Assembly: GCF_001039355.2 (NCBI RefSeq) | Contig: NW_019776093.1 | Coordinates: forward strand, 17,411-81,410 | Length of the DNA stretch: 64,000 nucleotides | DNA from: Lingula anatina | Taxonomy: Eukaryota; Brachiopoda; Lingulata; Lingulida; Lingulidae | Direction: 5' to 3' | In this document: positions 38,045-51,274 of the stretch, in pieces | Position numbering within the stretch: position 1 is the stretch's first letter | Layout: every line of letters starts with the position of its first letter | Position numbers and translations under genes: made by a program | The notes under the pieces: model-generated | Databases searched by the model: none | Seen by the model: the letters and a program-made list of their open reading frames with translations, nothing else | Told to the model about the DNA's origin: nothing

Positions 38045-39064
38045 GTATGTTGTACATGGGATACGCTTAGAATACTAGTACATGTAATATGCTTGGGTAG
38101 GCACTGGGCAGACTGGCTTGATGAATGACTGCGATACATAAAAGCGGACCCTTTTTACTGCCTGTGGTACGGTATACGTACTGTAACGATTTTACACAAA
38201 ACCTTTAATTCCTGCAGTAAGCTATAGCGTTTCTTTTACATTCAGCTAGTGTGTTGTTGAACTTTGAACTTTAAGTTGGAATTGCTTGTAAGCGGTATCA
38301 GTTTATTAAACAGGGGCTTGCAGTGTTTGGTGGGCCATCCACTTTCCCTCTGCCTGCCAATCAAAGTGGCAGTCAACCATTCAAGGTCGTCCACTTTTGG
38401 AAATGAATAAATAGAGCAACTCTGCGCAGTATTTGCCAGTTAAGTTTTAAGTTTTAAGTTACAAGTACGACAGTGTAGAGTACAGTAAGATAGCCAGAGA
38501 CAGTATAGAGTAAGCGTCCAAAAATAAACAAAGCTAGTTTTTGAACGCTGTTGATAAGTTTAATTTGTATACAGCTTTTACATTACATAGCTTGGCAAAA
38601 ATCAAAAGATATCTCATTTAATATTGGAATCTTTAATAGGTATTAACATAAAATATACGTTAAATAAGTTCCAATGCAAGGCCTATTTATTAGCTTAATT
38701 GATGTTTTATAGAATTTAGAAGCTAAAAAAAAAAAAAAAAACGCGAAAGATCGTCTTGTGACCTTGTGACCTCTTTCTTATATCGAGGCACGGTGTTTTC
38801 TGTGCTGCTGATGGTTTGGACCTGGTAATTCTAAGGGATTGGTCTGGCACACCGTGAGTTCTAAGGGATTGGTCTGGCACACCGTGAGTTTTTTCTGATC
38901 TTTTATTTTATTGGCATTTGTGGTCATTTTGAAAGCGTGTATAGTGTTTGTAAATTGCGTTTTCACGGTTGAAGCTGTTGTTGCAATGTTGCTCTGCTTT
39001 GCCCGCATGTTTTGCAAAATACGTGGCTTGCACGTGCCTTGTAAGCTGTAATTTCATATTAATT

Positions 39065-39296
39065 ACCTCCGACAAGGAGGTTATGTTTTCACCTGTTTGT
39101 CTGATTGTTTGTTTGTCATTAATAAAACTCGAAAGGTTATGGACCGATTTTGATGAAACTTTCAGGAACTGTCAGAAGTGGGCCAAGGAAGAGAAGATTA
39201 GTTTTTGGTGGTGATCCGGATCAACAATCAATCAATAATCAGTAATAATAAAAAACCGCTGCCTTGGCGGAGGTCTGCGCTCTCGGAGTGCTTTTG
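39065..39296. repeat. ACCTCCG-type dispersed repeat upstream of copy E
   Basis: The fullest copy here: left ACCTCCGACAAGGAGG, right CTTGGCGGAGGTCTGCGC, which are partial inverted complements. Confidence 0.78.
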
Positions 39297-39412
39297 TAGT
39301 TTTCTTCTTTTTTTAAATCAGTTTTTACCCTTCTGTTAGAAAATCAGGTTAGCTTTGAACAACAAACAGAGGGGTCATCTTCTTGCTTTCTGGAAGCAGA
39401 AAAGACCCAAGC

Positions 39413-39603
39413 ATGGATGAAAAGAAAGCAGGAGGTGAGGGCAGCGGTGACAGAGACACCAAGGACTTTGACGATATCCTTGTTCTGATTGGAGAATTTG
39501 GGAAGTACCAAAAAACTGATTTATGTGCTGTTTTTGATAGTAAGTATGTTGGCAAATATGGTGAACGGAGCCGTTGTTTTCATAGAGGACACACCCAGTT
39601 TCA

Positions 39604-39649
<46 letters not shown>

Positions 39650-42600
39650 GAAACCAAGTGGTAATTAGGGGAGAAGGTCATGGCACTAGTGTAAAATTTC
39701 TTGTAGATCAAAGGTTTATACAGGCAGTATTTCATCAATTGGTTTTTCAAGGTGTAAACTACCTGGTCTTCAAAATGACACCTTCAAAATCCAGGGGAAA
39801 TGGCACCAGAATATGGTCGACATATCCTTCATGAATGTATCTGATGAAGAATGTACCGTTTTTCCAAACATTAGTCACCAGATTAATGTCAACCAAGACA
39901 TCACAGAACCAGATGAATGTTCAAAATGGGTGTTTGACACCGCCGATGTAACATATTCTTATCCGATGCAGGTACATTCACTAAAATCAATATTTTACTT
40001 GTGTGTTTTTTCCATCAGCACATGTAAAATCATCTTGAATAAGTCAATTACTGTAGTTCAAAGCCTTGATACCTTCAGGGTTAATACTTAATATGGAATA
40101 TTATTTTTGGTGAATAAAATTTTCTACGAAATAATTATTTTCTCTCTTACTTTTAAAATCCGAAACTGAGGTGTCAATCCATGTGTAGCCAGGTATGTTA
40201 CTTAATTACCACACAGCTGTCGAAACAATTGATGCATGCAGTTGCATGTTTTGTGATCAGAAATGTGAGGGGTGGTATTTTCGGCAATTCCCGTCCTTGT
40301 ATAAAAACGCATGGGTTTGGTCAATCTTTGGAGTATATTTCGCGAAGCTACAGAGGGATCGCTCTGAAACTTGACTGGTACCTTATAGAAGTTACGGTTC
40401 GACAGCTACATGTAAGCAACGCGACCTACTATGGGATTCTTGCTCTCAGAGAAAATGGCCAGAAAAGTTCAGCCATATTGCCAGGCAATTCAACATAAAT
40501 CAGGTAACCGTAAGCAAATTAAGTCTTCAAAAGAAATGCAACAACAGGCGCACCTACTCCAAGACCTCGATCAGGGTGTCCTCGTATCACAACAAGAAGA
40601 CAGGATCACCTTCTCCTTAGACTGTGCCGTGCTGGTCGTACAGAGACAACCAGTCTCCTCAGAAGAGATTGGCAGAATGTCTTTCAAACGCCCGTTTCAA
40701 TGTACCTCGTTAACAAGACATTACTGCAAACCGGTTATTTTCACGGAAACCAGTACAGAAACCACTGTTAACATCAGGTCATATACAACGACGTTTGCAA
40801 TGGACTGGGGACCACGTGCGTTTGCAGCCAAACCACTGGAATCGTGTCGTTTTCAGTGATGAGACCAGATATGGAGATTTTAGGGTTGATGGTCGATTCC
40901 GTGTCCGCCAACGTGTACAAAAGGCAAAAACAATGATAGTGTACTGCCTAAGGTGCAAGTGGAAGTGGGGAGCATGTCATGTCAGTGCCCAGAACCAGTT
41001 GGTTTTTCTAGAAGGTTACCTCAACCAGGATTTCTACAGAGACATTCTACAGCATACAATGCTTCCCTTTGGAAGAACCATCTTCAGGAAACAACATTAT
41101 GTACCAAGACGACTACGCACCCCCACATCGAGCTTGCAGAAACACTGCGTTTCTTCAAAACCAAGGGGTTCAGCAACTGCCCTGTCCTGCAAACTCCCCA
41201 TTTTGAAAATCTGCGGGCGGAAATAACTCGTAGAATTAGTAGCTATGATCATCAGCCGGTAAATCGTGATGAACTGCGACATGCAAATATTACTGCGTAG
41301 AATGGTATCCCCATCCAAACTCTGAGAAACTTGTCACAGGGTACGCCTGGCCCATGTAGGGTGAGGGTGCTGCAAACGGCTGATGCAGCTAGGTCACACC
41401 CGCTAGTGATTACTTTTCATGATTTCCTATATTTTTTTTAACTGTGTAGCATATCACTGTCCGGAAGCTTAAAGTTGGTATCAAACTGTTAATATGATTT
41501 TTCTGGGGGGGGGGGGGGGGGGGGGCTTTTCTTTTGAATGGCATCTTATGTCATATTTGATATTATTGACCAAAATATCTCACAATAGAAGGCTGGACAT
41601 TTTTTTCACTCAATGACATACCCAGTACTTTCTTGATTAATAAAGCAAAAATGATAAAAATAAAAATAGAAAAATAAATCTGCACTCAAAAACAAAACAA
41701 TGATAAATATATTCCATATTAGGTATTAAGTCTGTATTTGAATTTAACCACTTACGTTTTTTAAAACCTTCTTTATCCTTTTTGCAAGCACTGGCGAAAT
41801 CATAGACATGTAATGTAAAGCCCTTTTCAAACCCAATATTTAAGATCACTAAACATTTCAGACAATTTTTGCAGGGGCTAATTGGTTTTGTCGTTTCCAT
41901 TTTTATATAGTTCACTCTCCTTTGTGACGACTCGTCAAAGTTGACCAAGTCCTATATTTTCAATGTAATGGGACACTTGGTCGGAGGACTGTTATTTGGT
42001 GTGGTGTCCGACGGGTGGGTATTATATTTGATATGTGTACTGGAGTTGATTTTGAATGGCGTTGCATGTATATGTATAACATTACCATCTTGGTTACATT
42101 AAATAATACAAAAAGGTCTTGTGGGCAAATTAAAAAAAAAAGTTTTATATTTTCATGGTAATTCTCCATAATAAAGTACATGCATCTTGTTCATATTGGG
42201 TTACATTCATAAAAAATATGAAAGTACAAAGCCGTAATATTTCAGTGTTGGACGGAAGATGGCGCTGCTTCTTGGGTTGAGTGTCAGTGGTTTTGCAGGA
42301 ATAGCATGGGCCTTTTCCCCAACCTACGAGTGGAGTGTAGGGATGCGGTTTATGTTGGGCTTTGGCATGAGCAACTTGTATAATTTGGCCATCACATTTG
42401 GTATGTTGTACATGGGATACGCTTAGAATACTAGTACATGTAATATGCTTGGATAGGCACTGGGCAGACTGGCTAGATGAATGACTGCGATACATAAAAG
42501 CGGACCCTTTTTACTGCCTGTGGTACGGTATACGTACTGTAACGATTTTACACATAGTCTTTAATTCCTGCAGTAAGCTATAGCATTTTTTTTTACATTC

Positions 42601-45600
42601 AGCTAGTGTGTTGTTGAACTTTGAACTTTAAGTTGGAATTGCTTGTAAGCGGTATCAGTTTATTAAACAGGGGCTTGCAGTGTCTGGTGGGTCATCCACT
42701 TTCCCTCTGCCTGCCAATCAAAGTGGCAGTCAACCATTCAAGGTCGTCCACTTTTGGAAATGAATAAATAGAGCAACTCTGCGCAGTATTTGCCAGTTAA
42801 GTTTAGAGTTATAAGTACGACAGTGTAGAGTACAGTAAGATAGCCAGAGGCAGTACAGAGTAAGCGTCCAAAAATAAACAAAGCTAGTTTTTGAACGCTG
42901 TTGATAAGTTCAATTTTGATACAGCTTCAAAGTCACTGTAAAACATTAGCTTGTCTTGGAACGCTGCCATCGGACATCTAGCGGTTAAAGGTATAATAAT
43001 AAAAAAAAAAATCGCGATCGACTTGGTGATATTTCATTTTATTTATTTATTTTTTTTGAAAATTAATAAATTTCATTAACATTCAAAGGTAATGTAACAC
43101 TATTGTTGAAGAGGGTATGTTCTTTCGAAAGTTTTGATGATTGTGCTCTTATTTACAGAGTTTTAGTTGAGCTTAAATTTACGAATTCAGGCAGCTACCG
43201 AGGAGGCTACAGACTTCGTCGACCAGCAGCTAAGAAAAAACGACCTGAGCGGCTTTTTAGATTTTTCGTGAAACAGGACTTAGTGACGTGCGGACGTAAT
43301 TACTCTTAGTCAGGGATCCCTACTTAAGTTTTTTTTTTTCTGAAACTGGGACCTGGAATTCTCTTTTCAACAGATTTCTCGGCGGAAATTGTGGTCAGAG
43401 GTCCAAAAATTAATACACCCGGCGTGGTATATAAAATAGTACGCACCCAGTATATGTACGAGTAGTCGGTGCGGATTTCGGACACGAGCAGACTAAAACA
43501 TGACTTGACTACATAAGATGCGATATTTTTTATTAATCTTTCTTTTTATTTATTTTATTTATTAATTTTTTTGGTTTCTCTTGCACTGCTGATAACATTG
43601 TTAATCGCTCAATTAAAGAATATAAGAAAACTACCTTTTCGGCCCTTTCACAAATGATTTTGGAACATGACTGACTGGTACAATTAACTCATGCTACGAC
43701 ATTGAGAATGGGGGTGGGGGGTGGGGTGTTCAGCCACTGGTCAGTCTGGGGAAATGTCGTTAAGTCTGTTTAGAAATAATATGTCTTTTCAGCATGACTT
43801 CATTATAGGAATAATTTCATTTATCAAAAAAAAAAAAAAATAAATAAATAAATAAAGCACTGAAGTTCCCTTCAATTGTAAAATCGACTTTTACAGCTTT
43901 AGAGATGGTGGGTCCGAGCAAAAGAATGTTGGTAGGAACAGGTTTGGCAGTCGTTTATGCGGGGGGCGGGGCAGTGACTATTGGAATAGCCTACTTTCTT
44001 CGAGACTGGCGCCATCTGTTGACGGTAGTGGTTGCCCCATTTCTGCTAACAGCGTTTGTAATGTTGTGGTAGGTAATGCAATTTAGTGACTATCAAAATG
44101 CAAAAGATAAATTAGCCTCACATTATACAGATGTACATGTATGGGAGTAATAACAGAGACACTTCAACAGAATATTTTGATAAAAAGGACACAATTATCC
44201 ACATGATTAACTATACATAAAATGAACTGAAAAAGTGCTTAACCTATACTTAAGAACCTTGCATTGTTTGGAGTCTTGTTTTTGTGTCCTCTTTTTCACA
44301 CCAATGCCTCATGTGTCCTTCTGAAATAGCCACATTGCATATCCGAATCAAAGAATATTTTGATAAATATTTTCTATCGGTTGCAGGTTTCTTCACGAGT
44401 CACCTAGATGGTTGCTTACCAAAGGACGCCATTCAGAAGCTGAGACAATTCTAAGGCGTACCGCGAGAATAAACAAGACTGCTCTCCCTCGGGGTCTTGT
44501 AGAAAAAGTTGAAATCAAGGAACCTCCAATTTCAAGTGCCAGAGCTCTTCTTCATGCCCCCCGACTGGTGGTCAAAATGCTGCTTCTGTACATTAACTGG
44601 TATGTGTTATTATGATTGGCAAATCTGCCATTTTGATTTTCGATTTCAAACTGTGTCCTAGCTTAGATTTATAACAAGATCCAGTTGACGTCGCAAGTAA
44701 ATAATACATGTAGGCCTTACAACATATTCACAAAAATGGGAGCATTTTCCATAAGTGCTAGGGAAAGGGAAATCCTGGGGCACAACGATCCATCCGGTAG
44801 TGCTATGGTGCCCATTTTTTTCACTTGCAGGTTTCCCTTGGTAGATATGTGCCAGTGTAAAGGTACCCATTCTTTTCACTTTCAGGTTTGTCTTGGATAT
44901 GACGTATTATGGGATAAATCTTCACGCAGGGAACATGTCTGGAAATCTCTACCTCAACTTCTTTCTCCTCTCTATAGTGGAATTACCTGCATATGCATTG
45001 TGTTTCACTATCGACAGATTTGGAAGGAAGAAGATATACATGATATGTATGGTAGTGGGCGGCCTGGCATGTCTCTCGTCTCTCCTTGTGCAGTTATACG
45101 CTAATAATGGTAATGCTATTATAATTATATCCCTGTATAATTCTTAAATATGGGCCAAACAATCGTCAGATATTATTTTAAACGCAGAATAGTAAAGATC
45201 TTGATCTAGAACCACCAGTTACATACCCTTAAAGTTGATTTTCATAAGTATGAATTGCTAGTAAATTGCTGCCAAAATACAAGTACCAGACAATTCGGTT
45301 GTTTTGAATTAAATCGTGCCTGCCTGGTGGACTCTCTAAATAAAGTGGTTGCTCATATGCTGGAGTAGAAACAGTCAAGTTTAAAATTTAGTGTATCGAG
45401 TGCTGACTGTGCCTCTTACATGTTATATTTTAGATTTGGAATCTACTAACTACATAAAGATCACACTGTCCACGGTTGGGAAGTTTGGCGTCGCTGCAGG
45501 CTATAATATCATATATATCTGGAGTATTGAAATATTCCCTACCGTTGTCCGAAACTTCAGTTTGGGTCTGGCTATAGTGTCTGCCAATCTTGGATCCATG

Positions 45601-46361
45601 CTCTCTCCTGTAATCGTGGTCAGTTGAGAACAAAACTAATAATCAGAAATGTCTTACTCGTATGTGGTCATTAAATATGCTTTTGAGCTTGATCGGTTGT
45701 CATTTGTATATTTCATTTATTAAAAATAATGATAATTCGAATTTGTATTGATTTATATTAATATTTATTTGTATCTGTTTAATTCAGAGAGAAATTCAAG
45801 TGGAAGGTATTGGGGAGGATACCTTGCCACTTGTGATATTTGGAGCCGCGGCCATATTTGCATCAGTATCTACAATCCCTTTGCCGGAGACAGCAAACAC
45901 AGATCTACCCGAAACTGTAGCAGTCGCAAACAGTTTTAAGAAGTAAGTGATTTTTCGATGAAGATGTTCTACTTTTTAACCGCCATAGTCAGTTTTTTTC
46001 TTATTTTGAAATATGTGTTGATATAAGAAAAAATGGGTATTTATAATCGTGAGTTCAGCCTCGAAAAAACGTCAAATGAAAACATATTTACATGTGTCAT
46101 ACTCTCTCACTTTCTCTCTCCCTCTCTCTTTCTCACGCGCGCACGCAAAGAAATCTATAATTTTGACGTTTCTGTGTCTCTCTCTTTCCGTCTCGCCCCG
46201 GTAAGATAGTGGTGAGATAGAATGCAATCGCATCAAAATTCGTAGATGCCACTCATCTGTCGGAATCACTCTTTTTTATATTTTGTAGCCGTCGGCCACG
46301 CAGCAGCTGTCAAAGCGGGAATCAGCAACATTCGGTAATAGAGGAAAACTCTCTACTGTGA
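39413..46361 (+). CDS. SLC22-like transporter, copy E (ten exons, frameshift in exon 1)
   Basis: Exons: 39413-39604, 39752-39971, 41911-42014, 42246-42400, 43897-44068, 44387-44599, 44886-45109, 45434-45618, 45788-45942, 46289-46361 (TGA). Exons 2-10 match the family lengths and phases and are open. Exon 1 is 192 instead of 191 nt: the A-run at 39510-39515 has six A where D has five, so the frame shifts after EFGKYQK. Without it the protein would be 563 residues. It could be a sequencing error in a homopolymer or a true null allele. The MFS loop motif reads GVVSDG-VGRK, ESPRWLLTKGR is intact and the C-terminus keeps LPETVAVA. The 5' UTR acceptor seen in D (TTCTAG) is TTCTGG here, so splicing before the ATG may differ. 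Intron 2 carries a Tc1 fossil. Confidence 0.85.
40380..41420 (+). mobile_element. Degenerate Tc1-like element in intron 2 of copy E
   Basis: Transposase remnants in several frames: an N-terminal helix-turn-helix-like part (VRQLHVSNATYYGIL), then QWTGDHVRLQPNHWNRVVFSDET with the first Asp, GYLNQDFYRDIL, a frameshift, QDDYAPPH with the second Asp, FLQNQGVQQLP, another break, the region of the catalytic Glu (FENLRAEITRRI), and a C-terminal ARSHPL tail. At least two frameshifts and stops: inactive. Same orientation as the host gene. Confidence 0.85.
41500..41530. repeat. Poly-G run
   Basis: About 22 consecutive G at 41505-41526 in intron 2 of copy E; likely to be poorly sequenced. Confidence 0.85.
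42401..43896. other. Intron 4 of SLC22-E
   Basis: The first ~500 bp are shared with the D' flank (38045-38575). The rest is A/T-rich with an A-run at 43828; no element recognised. Confidence 0.5.
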
Positions 46362-47241
46362 GATAACAGCACTTGGTATCTACTACAGGGAAATTGACAT
46401 ATTTTCACAAGATATTGACAGCTATTTTTCTGGCTTCTACGCTTTTTGGCACCGACCACGCTCCTGCAAGAGTTTCTTTTTTTTTCATAGGAAAAACGTT
46501 ACCACCCAGCTGTCCTCTGCTTGAAAAGTGTACACGGTTATTGCTAGAATATCTTGTCGGAAATAAATTAGTTCGAAATAAAGTGAAATGGTTAAAGGTT
46601 GTAAATATTGATTTTTAAAAAGTACGTTGCTTGGAAAAAGCAGCAGCCTATGCACATTTAATTCAATTTTTGGGTTGCGACTGCAAGTTTCGATTTCCCA
46701 AACTGAAGGCAATGTACGCTATTCGTCAAAACGGTTGATCCACCTTCAATTCCACGTGCTTTTATATACAAATGATCACCTCACAGGTGCAAATTGTCAA
46801 ATCAGTGATTTTCCTCCGAGATACATCATCTTACATGTTTAATGGTATCGAAAATACAAAAAAAGTGAAGGTATCCGTATTAACATTCATATTCAAATTT
46901 AAAACAAGTACCCATTTAAATCCGATGATTCACTATTATATGCAAAGAGGTTAAACATGTCCATTAAATTGAAAAGACAACATCGAATGTCACCAAAGTT
47001 ACATACAATTGGGATTAGGGTATGCTCGTTAAAAGCCATGTGTCTAATATATGTTTCTACATATACAGTACGTAGCTAGTACTGCAATTATTTCCTGTAG
47101 GCGGCAAGGCATACCCTCAACAAGGGCAACAATTGTGTTTTGCTGAATATTGTAAACGTGGATCTATAAACAATTTGTCAGTAACACTATGACCTTGGAC
47201 TTTCATAATAGCCGCACAGTTGATGTAGCCTTATTACTGCA
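46362..47241. other. Spacer between convergent SLC22-E and SLC16-1
   Basis: The two genes end toward each other, 880 bp apart. A candidate AATAAA for SLC22-E is at 46577-46582. I see no further gene; the space is shared 3' UTR territory. Confidence 0.5.
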
Positions 47242-47810
47242 TCAAAGTCTCGTATCTTCTGTCGTTTCCGGAACGGTGCATTCTGGGTGATAAGTTTTCT
47301 TTTGGAAACGACGTAACATCGCCTGCACAAAACTACATATGACGAGGGCCCCTCCAGTGACGTAAAAAGTGATATCATATGATCCTGTGACATCAGTCAA
47401 CCAGCCTATATAAAAAAAATCATCAGATTCGAAATCAGTAGTTTACAGTAATCTTTAAATTGTCATTCAAAATTTGGTTTCAAATCTTAACAGTAGTACA
47501 GATCGTGTGGTTAATAAAGGTTGATGTGTAGAAACGGTATTAAAATAAAAAAGTAGGTATTAAAATTATATCTAAGTGCTATACTGCTAGACAGTTAAAC
47601 AAATACAAAGTTTTATAGCACTGTTTACCAGTCTGTTTATCTCTATTTGACTTCTCTAGGGGCAAACTAATGCAATTCGACTATAGGCTCAGTATATGTA
47701 CATGTCGCACCGTATTTCGGCACCGACTGCGTTTTGCAACCATGACATACACTTTTCTTTACGGCTTTAATTTTTTGCAAATTTTGAAAGAAATTGGTGC
47801 TTATAAGAAA

Positions 47811-47862
<52 letters not shown>

Positions 47863-49903
47863 GCACCAGTCTCCACCCCCTCTTTTTCCCCACACAGCTG
47901 CATAAACTGTAAATATTTACCTAAAAATGGTACTAGCATCGTCGAAATTCCCACTATCACCAATGTAAATCCGATGCTCGAGTTCATTTTCTCCAGTCCA
48001 AACAAATCACGTAAAACCACTGGCATCAGTAATATAAATGAACCTATAGGTTTAAAATGGACATTATTAAAATATTTTCAAATAAATATTTTAATACATG
48101 TTAGAAATACACTGTCCCCGATCTACATGTAAAAACCATTGGCATTCCATTCGTGGAAAGAGATTTTGTTAAACACTTCATGTGCAGATTTTAGTCTGTA
48201 AATAAACAATATACTTTATTAATATCAAATCTGTGGAGTACGTGAGTGTAGGTTAAGACAGGGAAGTTGTCTAAAATATTTGGTTAGTTGTTAAAACTGG
48301 GACGCAATTTCTGTGCTTGACATATCCCTTAGCAAAATGTCAGGCCTGTTGCAAATTCACAGAAAATTTGCAGCAAATTTGCTGCAATATTGCTGCAAAC
48401 TGCAATTAATTCTTGCAAATAAGCAGCAAGTTTGCTTCAATATGGCTGCAAATTAACAGTAAGAAAATGTATCTTGCAAACCCCTGCGAATTCGTTGCCT
48501 CATTTTGCTTAGGGGATACAGCGGGAATTTAATGAAATTCCAAAGATAATAGGTCTACCGCCAATCGTGTGCCTTTTAATAAAAAACTTACCCAGAGATA
48601 TCCCAGTGAACACTACGTCCACTGCCAATGTTGCATACGTATTACAAAATGGATTCATAATTAGCGCTACTCCCCCAATGAAAACGGAAAAAGCCAGTAA
48701 CTGCAAACGATGATGGCGAATAAACTTCCGGTCAGCAACAATCCCGGTGACGAGACGCGTGACGGTATTGACGATCCCTATGATGGATATTAGGAATGCA
48801 GCTTCAGGGGCACCGATATTACGTGATATGGCACTGTCTGGTATAAATGTAAAGGGGACTATGATTCCTAGTTGACAAATGAAGTAACACGAAAGCCAAA
48901 CCACGAATGCAGGGTCTCGTAGCAACGACCAATGTATGGCACCGACGGCGCCATCTATGGAGCATTTGGCACAGCATGCTGAGCTATTTTCTTTTAAGGC
49001 AGATGATAGAGTATGGTCGATAGACGACGCTGTGTTTTCTTCAGCGTGTATTTTTGCCATTTGTTTATGCTCCATGCGCTCATTCTCAATAGATATCGAT
49101 TGTTCTGGAACCTCTTGCTTTAACCCTGTAAATATGTTTGTGCTTTTTAAAGAATTATCTTCAGTCTTTTTTGTGAACGACGTTGTTAAATTCCCCACTT
49201 TACTCTCTTGATTTGTTTCGTTTAGATGAACCATTTTTGTACCAAATGACAATTCGTTATCTTCGAGCTCCGTCTCTTTTCCTTCAAGAATTTCCATGAC
49301 GTCCGCCTTCTCGTCAGCTTCACGCTTTCGCAGTGGTTTGTAAAGCATTCCTAAAGAAGAGCCCGTAAGAGTGATCCCTGCTAAAACCCCCATCGTATAC
49401 TTCCAGCCAATTATGTCTGTCAGCCAGCGCACAAACGGCGCCAAGGCAAAAGTCCCGACGCCCGTCCCACACACTGAGATACCCATAGCAAGGGAACGCT
49501 TCTTATCAAAGTAGAGCTGCACGCATACTACACTGGGGAAGAACATTAGGCCAAAACCTATTCCTGTAAAAACAAGACCAAATTCATTCATTTAGATAAT
49601 TTCTGACTGAAAGTTGACATTTATAAAATAAATATAGATTTCATAGGTACATGTAACAACATGTTCCTTAATCGCCAAGGTACATCAAATTTAAAGGCAT
49701 TGTCAAAATCACGACCTTTTTATAAACCCGTTTTTAAATGTAACTTCTCATTGTCTCGAATGGAGACGTTCATGTATAATGGTGACTTTTAAGCACATCA
49801 TTAGAAAAAATACAGAAGTCATAAACAAGTTCATAAATCGCAATTTTTCCCAACTGTTATGGATAGGATACACCGTGGTGATAAAGGAAAAAATCGCTGA
49901 TAG

Positions 49904-49966
<63 letters not shown>

Positions 49967-51274
49967 AGCTAACTCACCCGGTACATTTGAAGCATTCTAA
50001 AACTGCATGTAATTTTGTTAAGCCGGAAACATGTTGAAACCTGTGGTTATTACTATTAATGTAACCAAACATGGGCATTGTTGAAGTAAAAAATTAGATA
50101 TGGTGAAATTAAATAGCCTTTTGAAATTAATTACAATAGAAATAGCACAAGACCATCTTCGGCATACCTGGCATTCCAACCGTGTGTAAATAAACCTACC
50201 TACTACAGCTCCGAGGGTGACATATAACACATAAATAGAGGGCGCAAACGCGCTCAAGACGAACCCCACTGTTGCTATTACGCTGCCGGAAATACTGACC
50301 ACTCTATAGCCAAACTTCTCGCACATCATCCCGGCCGGTAATGCTAAAATAATGAAAAAATCTGAAAGTTACTTTAAATTCCGGCGACGATTTTAGTTTG
50401 GCTGAAAAAAAATGTTGGTTTTTAACATTTATATAATAAATTACGTCACTATTTATCGGTACAAAATGAAGCTTTCTTGACGTATTTGCTAGAAATGCTC
50501 ACGTCACTGGTTCAATAATGCCAGTAACAGATTCTATCTGTTCGATTTGTAACATTTCCTAAGTATAACATAAATGTTTTAAGACAGATTATTACTGGTA
50601 CATGCACCAGTTTATATTACTGGTCCACTTTCCTTTCGTGGTCATTTGTGATATCTTTATTATTATGATATGATATTCTTCTGTGATCAGAACCTACCTA
50701 TTAGGTGCATTGCCGCCGTCAAAATTGAACCAATCCATGATGTGTTGGATTTTGTCTCTTGAAAGGTATCCAAAAAGACCACATAAAATATACCCATGGA
50801 AAAAGACACCCCGTCCACGATAACGTGTAACAAGAAGGAGGCCAAAACCACCAGCCAGCCCCACCCGCCATCAGGGGCTTTGCTGTGAACGTCAGCGTTG
50901 TTGGTGCTGACATCACCACTTTCAGTGTTCACGTCATTGTTGGAGACAGGATTGGAGATGACACTGTAATGGTTGCTGTTGTTCACATTTTCCTCGGGAA
51001 TCTTTGTGAAATAAGTTGCACTGTCGTTGGAATCACTGACGTAGCTCAGGTTGATGCTGCCACTGTGGTTATTATCGTACGTGTATCCATTGCCGATGGG
51101 ACTATTGGCGCAGTTTTTGTCGGTGTTTTCCTCACAGCTGTCAATTTTGTCACCAGAGATGTTCGCGTCATTTTCATTTAACCCCTCGGATTCAACACTC
51201 TTGTTGTAGTTCCCTGGCTGATTTTCAGAAACTGACCTTGAATTGTCTTTAATTACTTCGGGTTTATCATCCAT
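47242..51274 (-). CDS. Monocarboxylate-transporter-like protein (SLC16 family), gene 1
   Basis: Five coding exons, read on the minus strand: 51274-50698, 50343-50200, 49563-48592, 48043-47921, 47405-47242. All GT/AG, frame-consistent, 659 residues. Residues 1-130 are an Asn/Ser/acid-rich cytosolic tail. PDGGWGW at 134-140 opens helix 1 and is the SLC16 signature; exon 3 has FDKKRSLAMGIS and GVGTFALAP, then a long polar central loop, then IHWSLLRDPAFVVWL and the helix 8 segment IVNTVTRLVTGIVADR; exon 5 has GWLTDVTGSYDITFY. The Arg of the MCT1 helix 8 Asp-Arg pair is kept but the Asp is Asn, and there is no Lys at the MCT1 Lys38 position. Proton-coupled lactate transport is therefore doubtful, and it resembles the orphan MCT9/12/14-type branch. 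An acceptor at 51284-51283 shows a separate 5' UTR exon upstream. Confidence 0.92.
47815..47862. repeat. (CT)n(AT)n compound microsatellite
   Basis: In intron 4 of SLC16 gene 1. A second one of the same build is at 49903-49962 in intron 2. Confidence 0.92.
49903..49962. repeat. (TC)n(TA)n compound microsatellite
   Basis: In intron 2 of SLC16 gene 1, with the same CT-to-AT transition as at 47815. Confidence 0.92.

Larger units (their letters stand above)
38582..42960. repeat. Tandem segmental unit of copy E, paralogous to the D/D' unit
   Basis: The segment from about 38582 repeats the unit that starts at about 28646 (spacer, ACCTCCG repeat, exons 1-2, Tc1, exon 4 and its flank), but without the foldback element. 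42036-42910 corresponds to 37678-38560. Divergence is higher than between D and D', so this is a real tandem duplication rather than an assembly overlap. A 30 bp direct repeat (GTTCTAAGGGATTGG...) occurs twice at 38828-38888. Confidence 0.8.

Noticed and set aside
8447-46361. Six independent SLC22 genes
   Set aside because: C and D adjoin single-N joins and duplicate B and D'; counting them separately would inflate the family.
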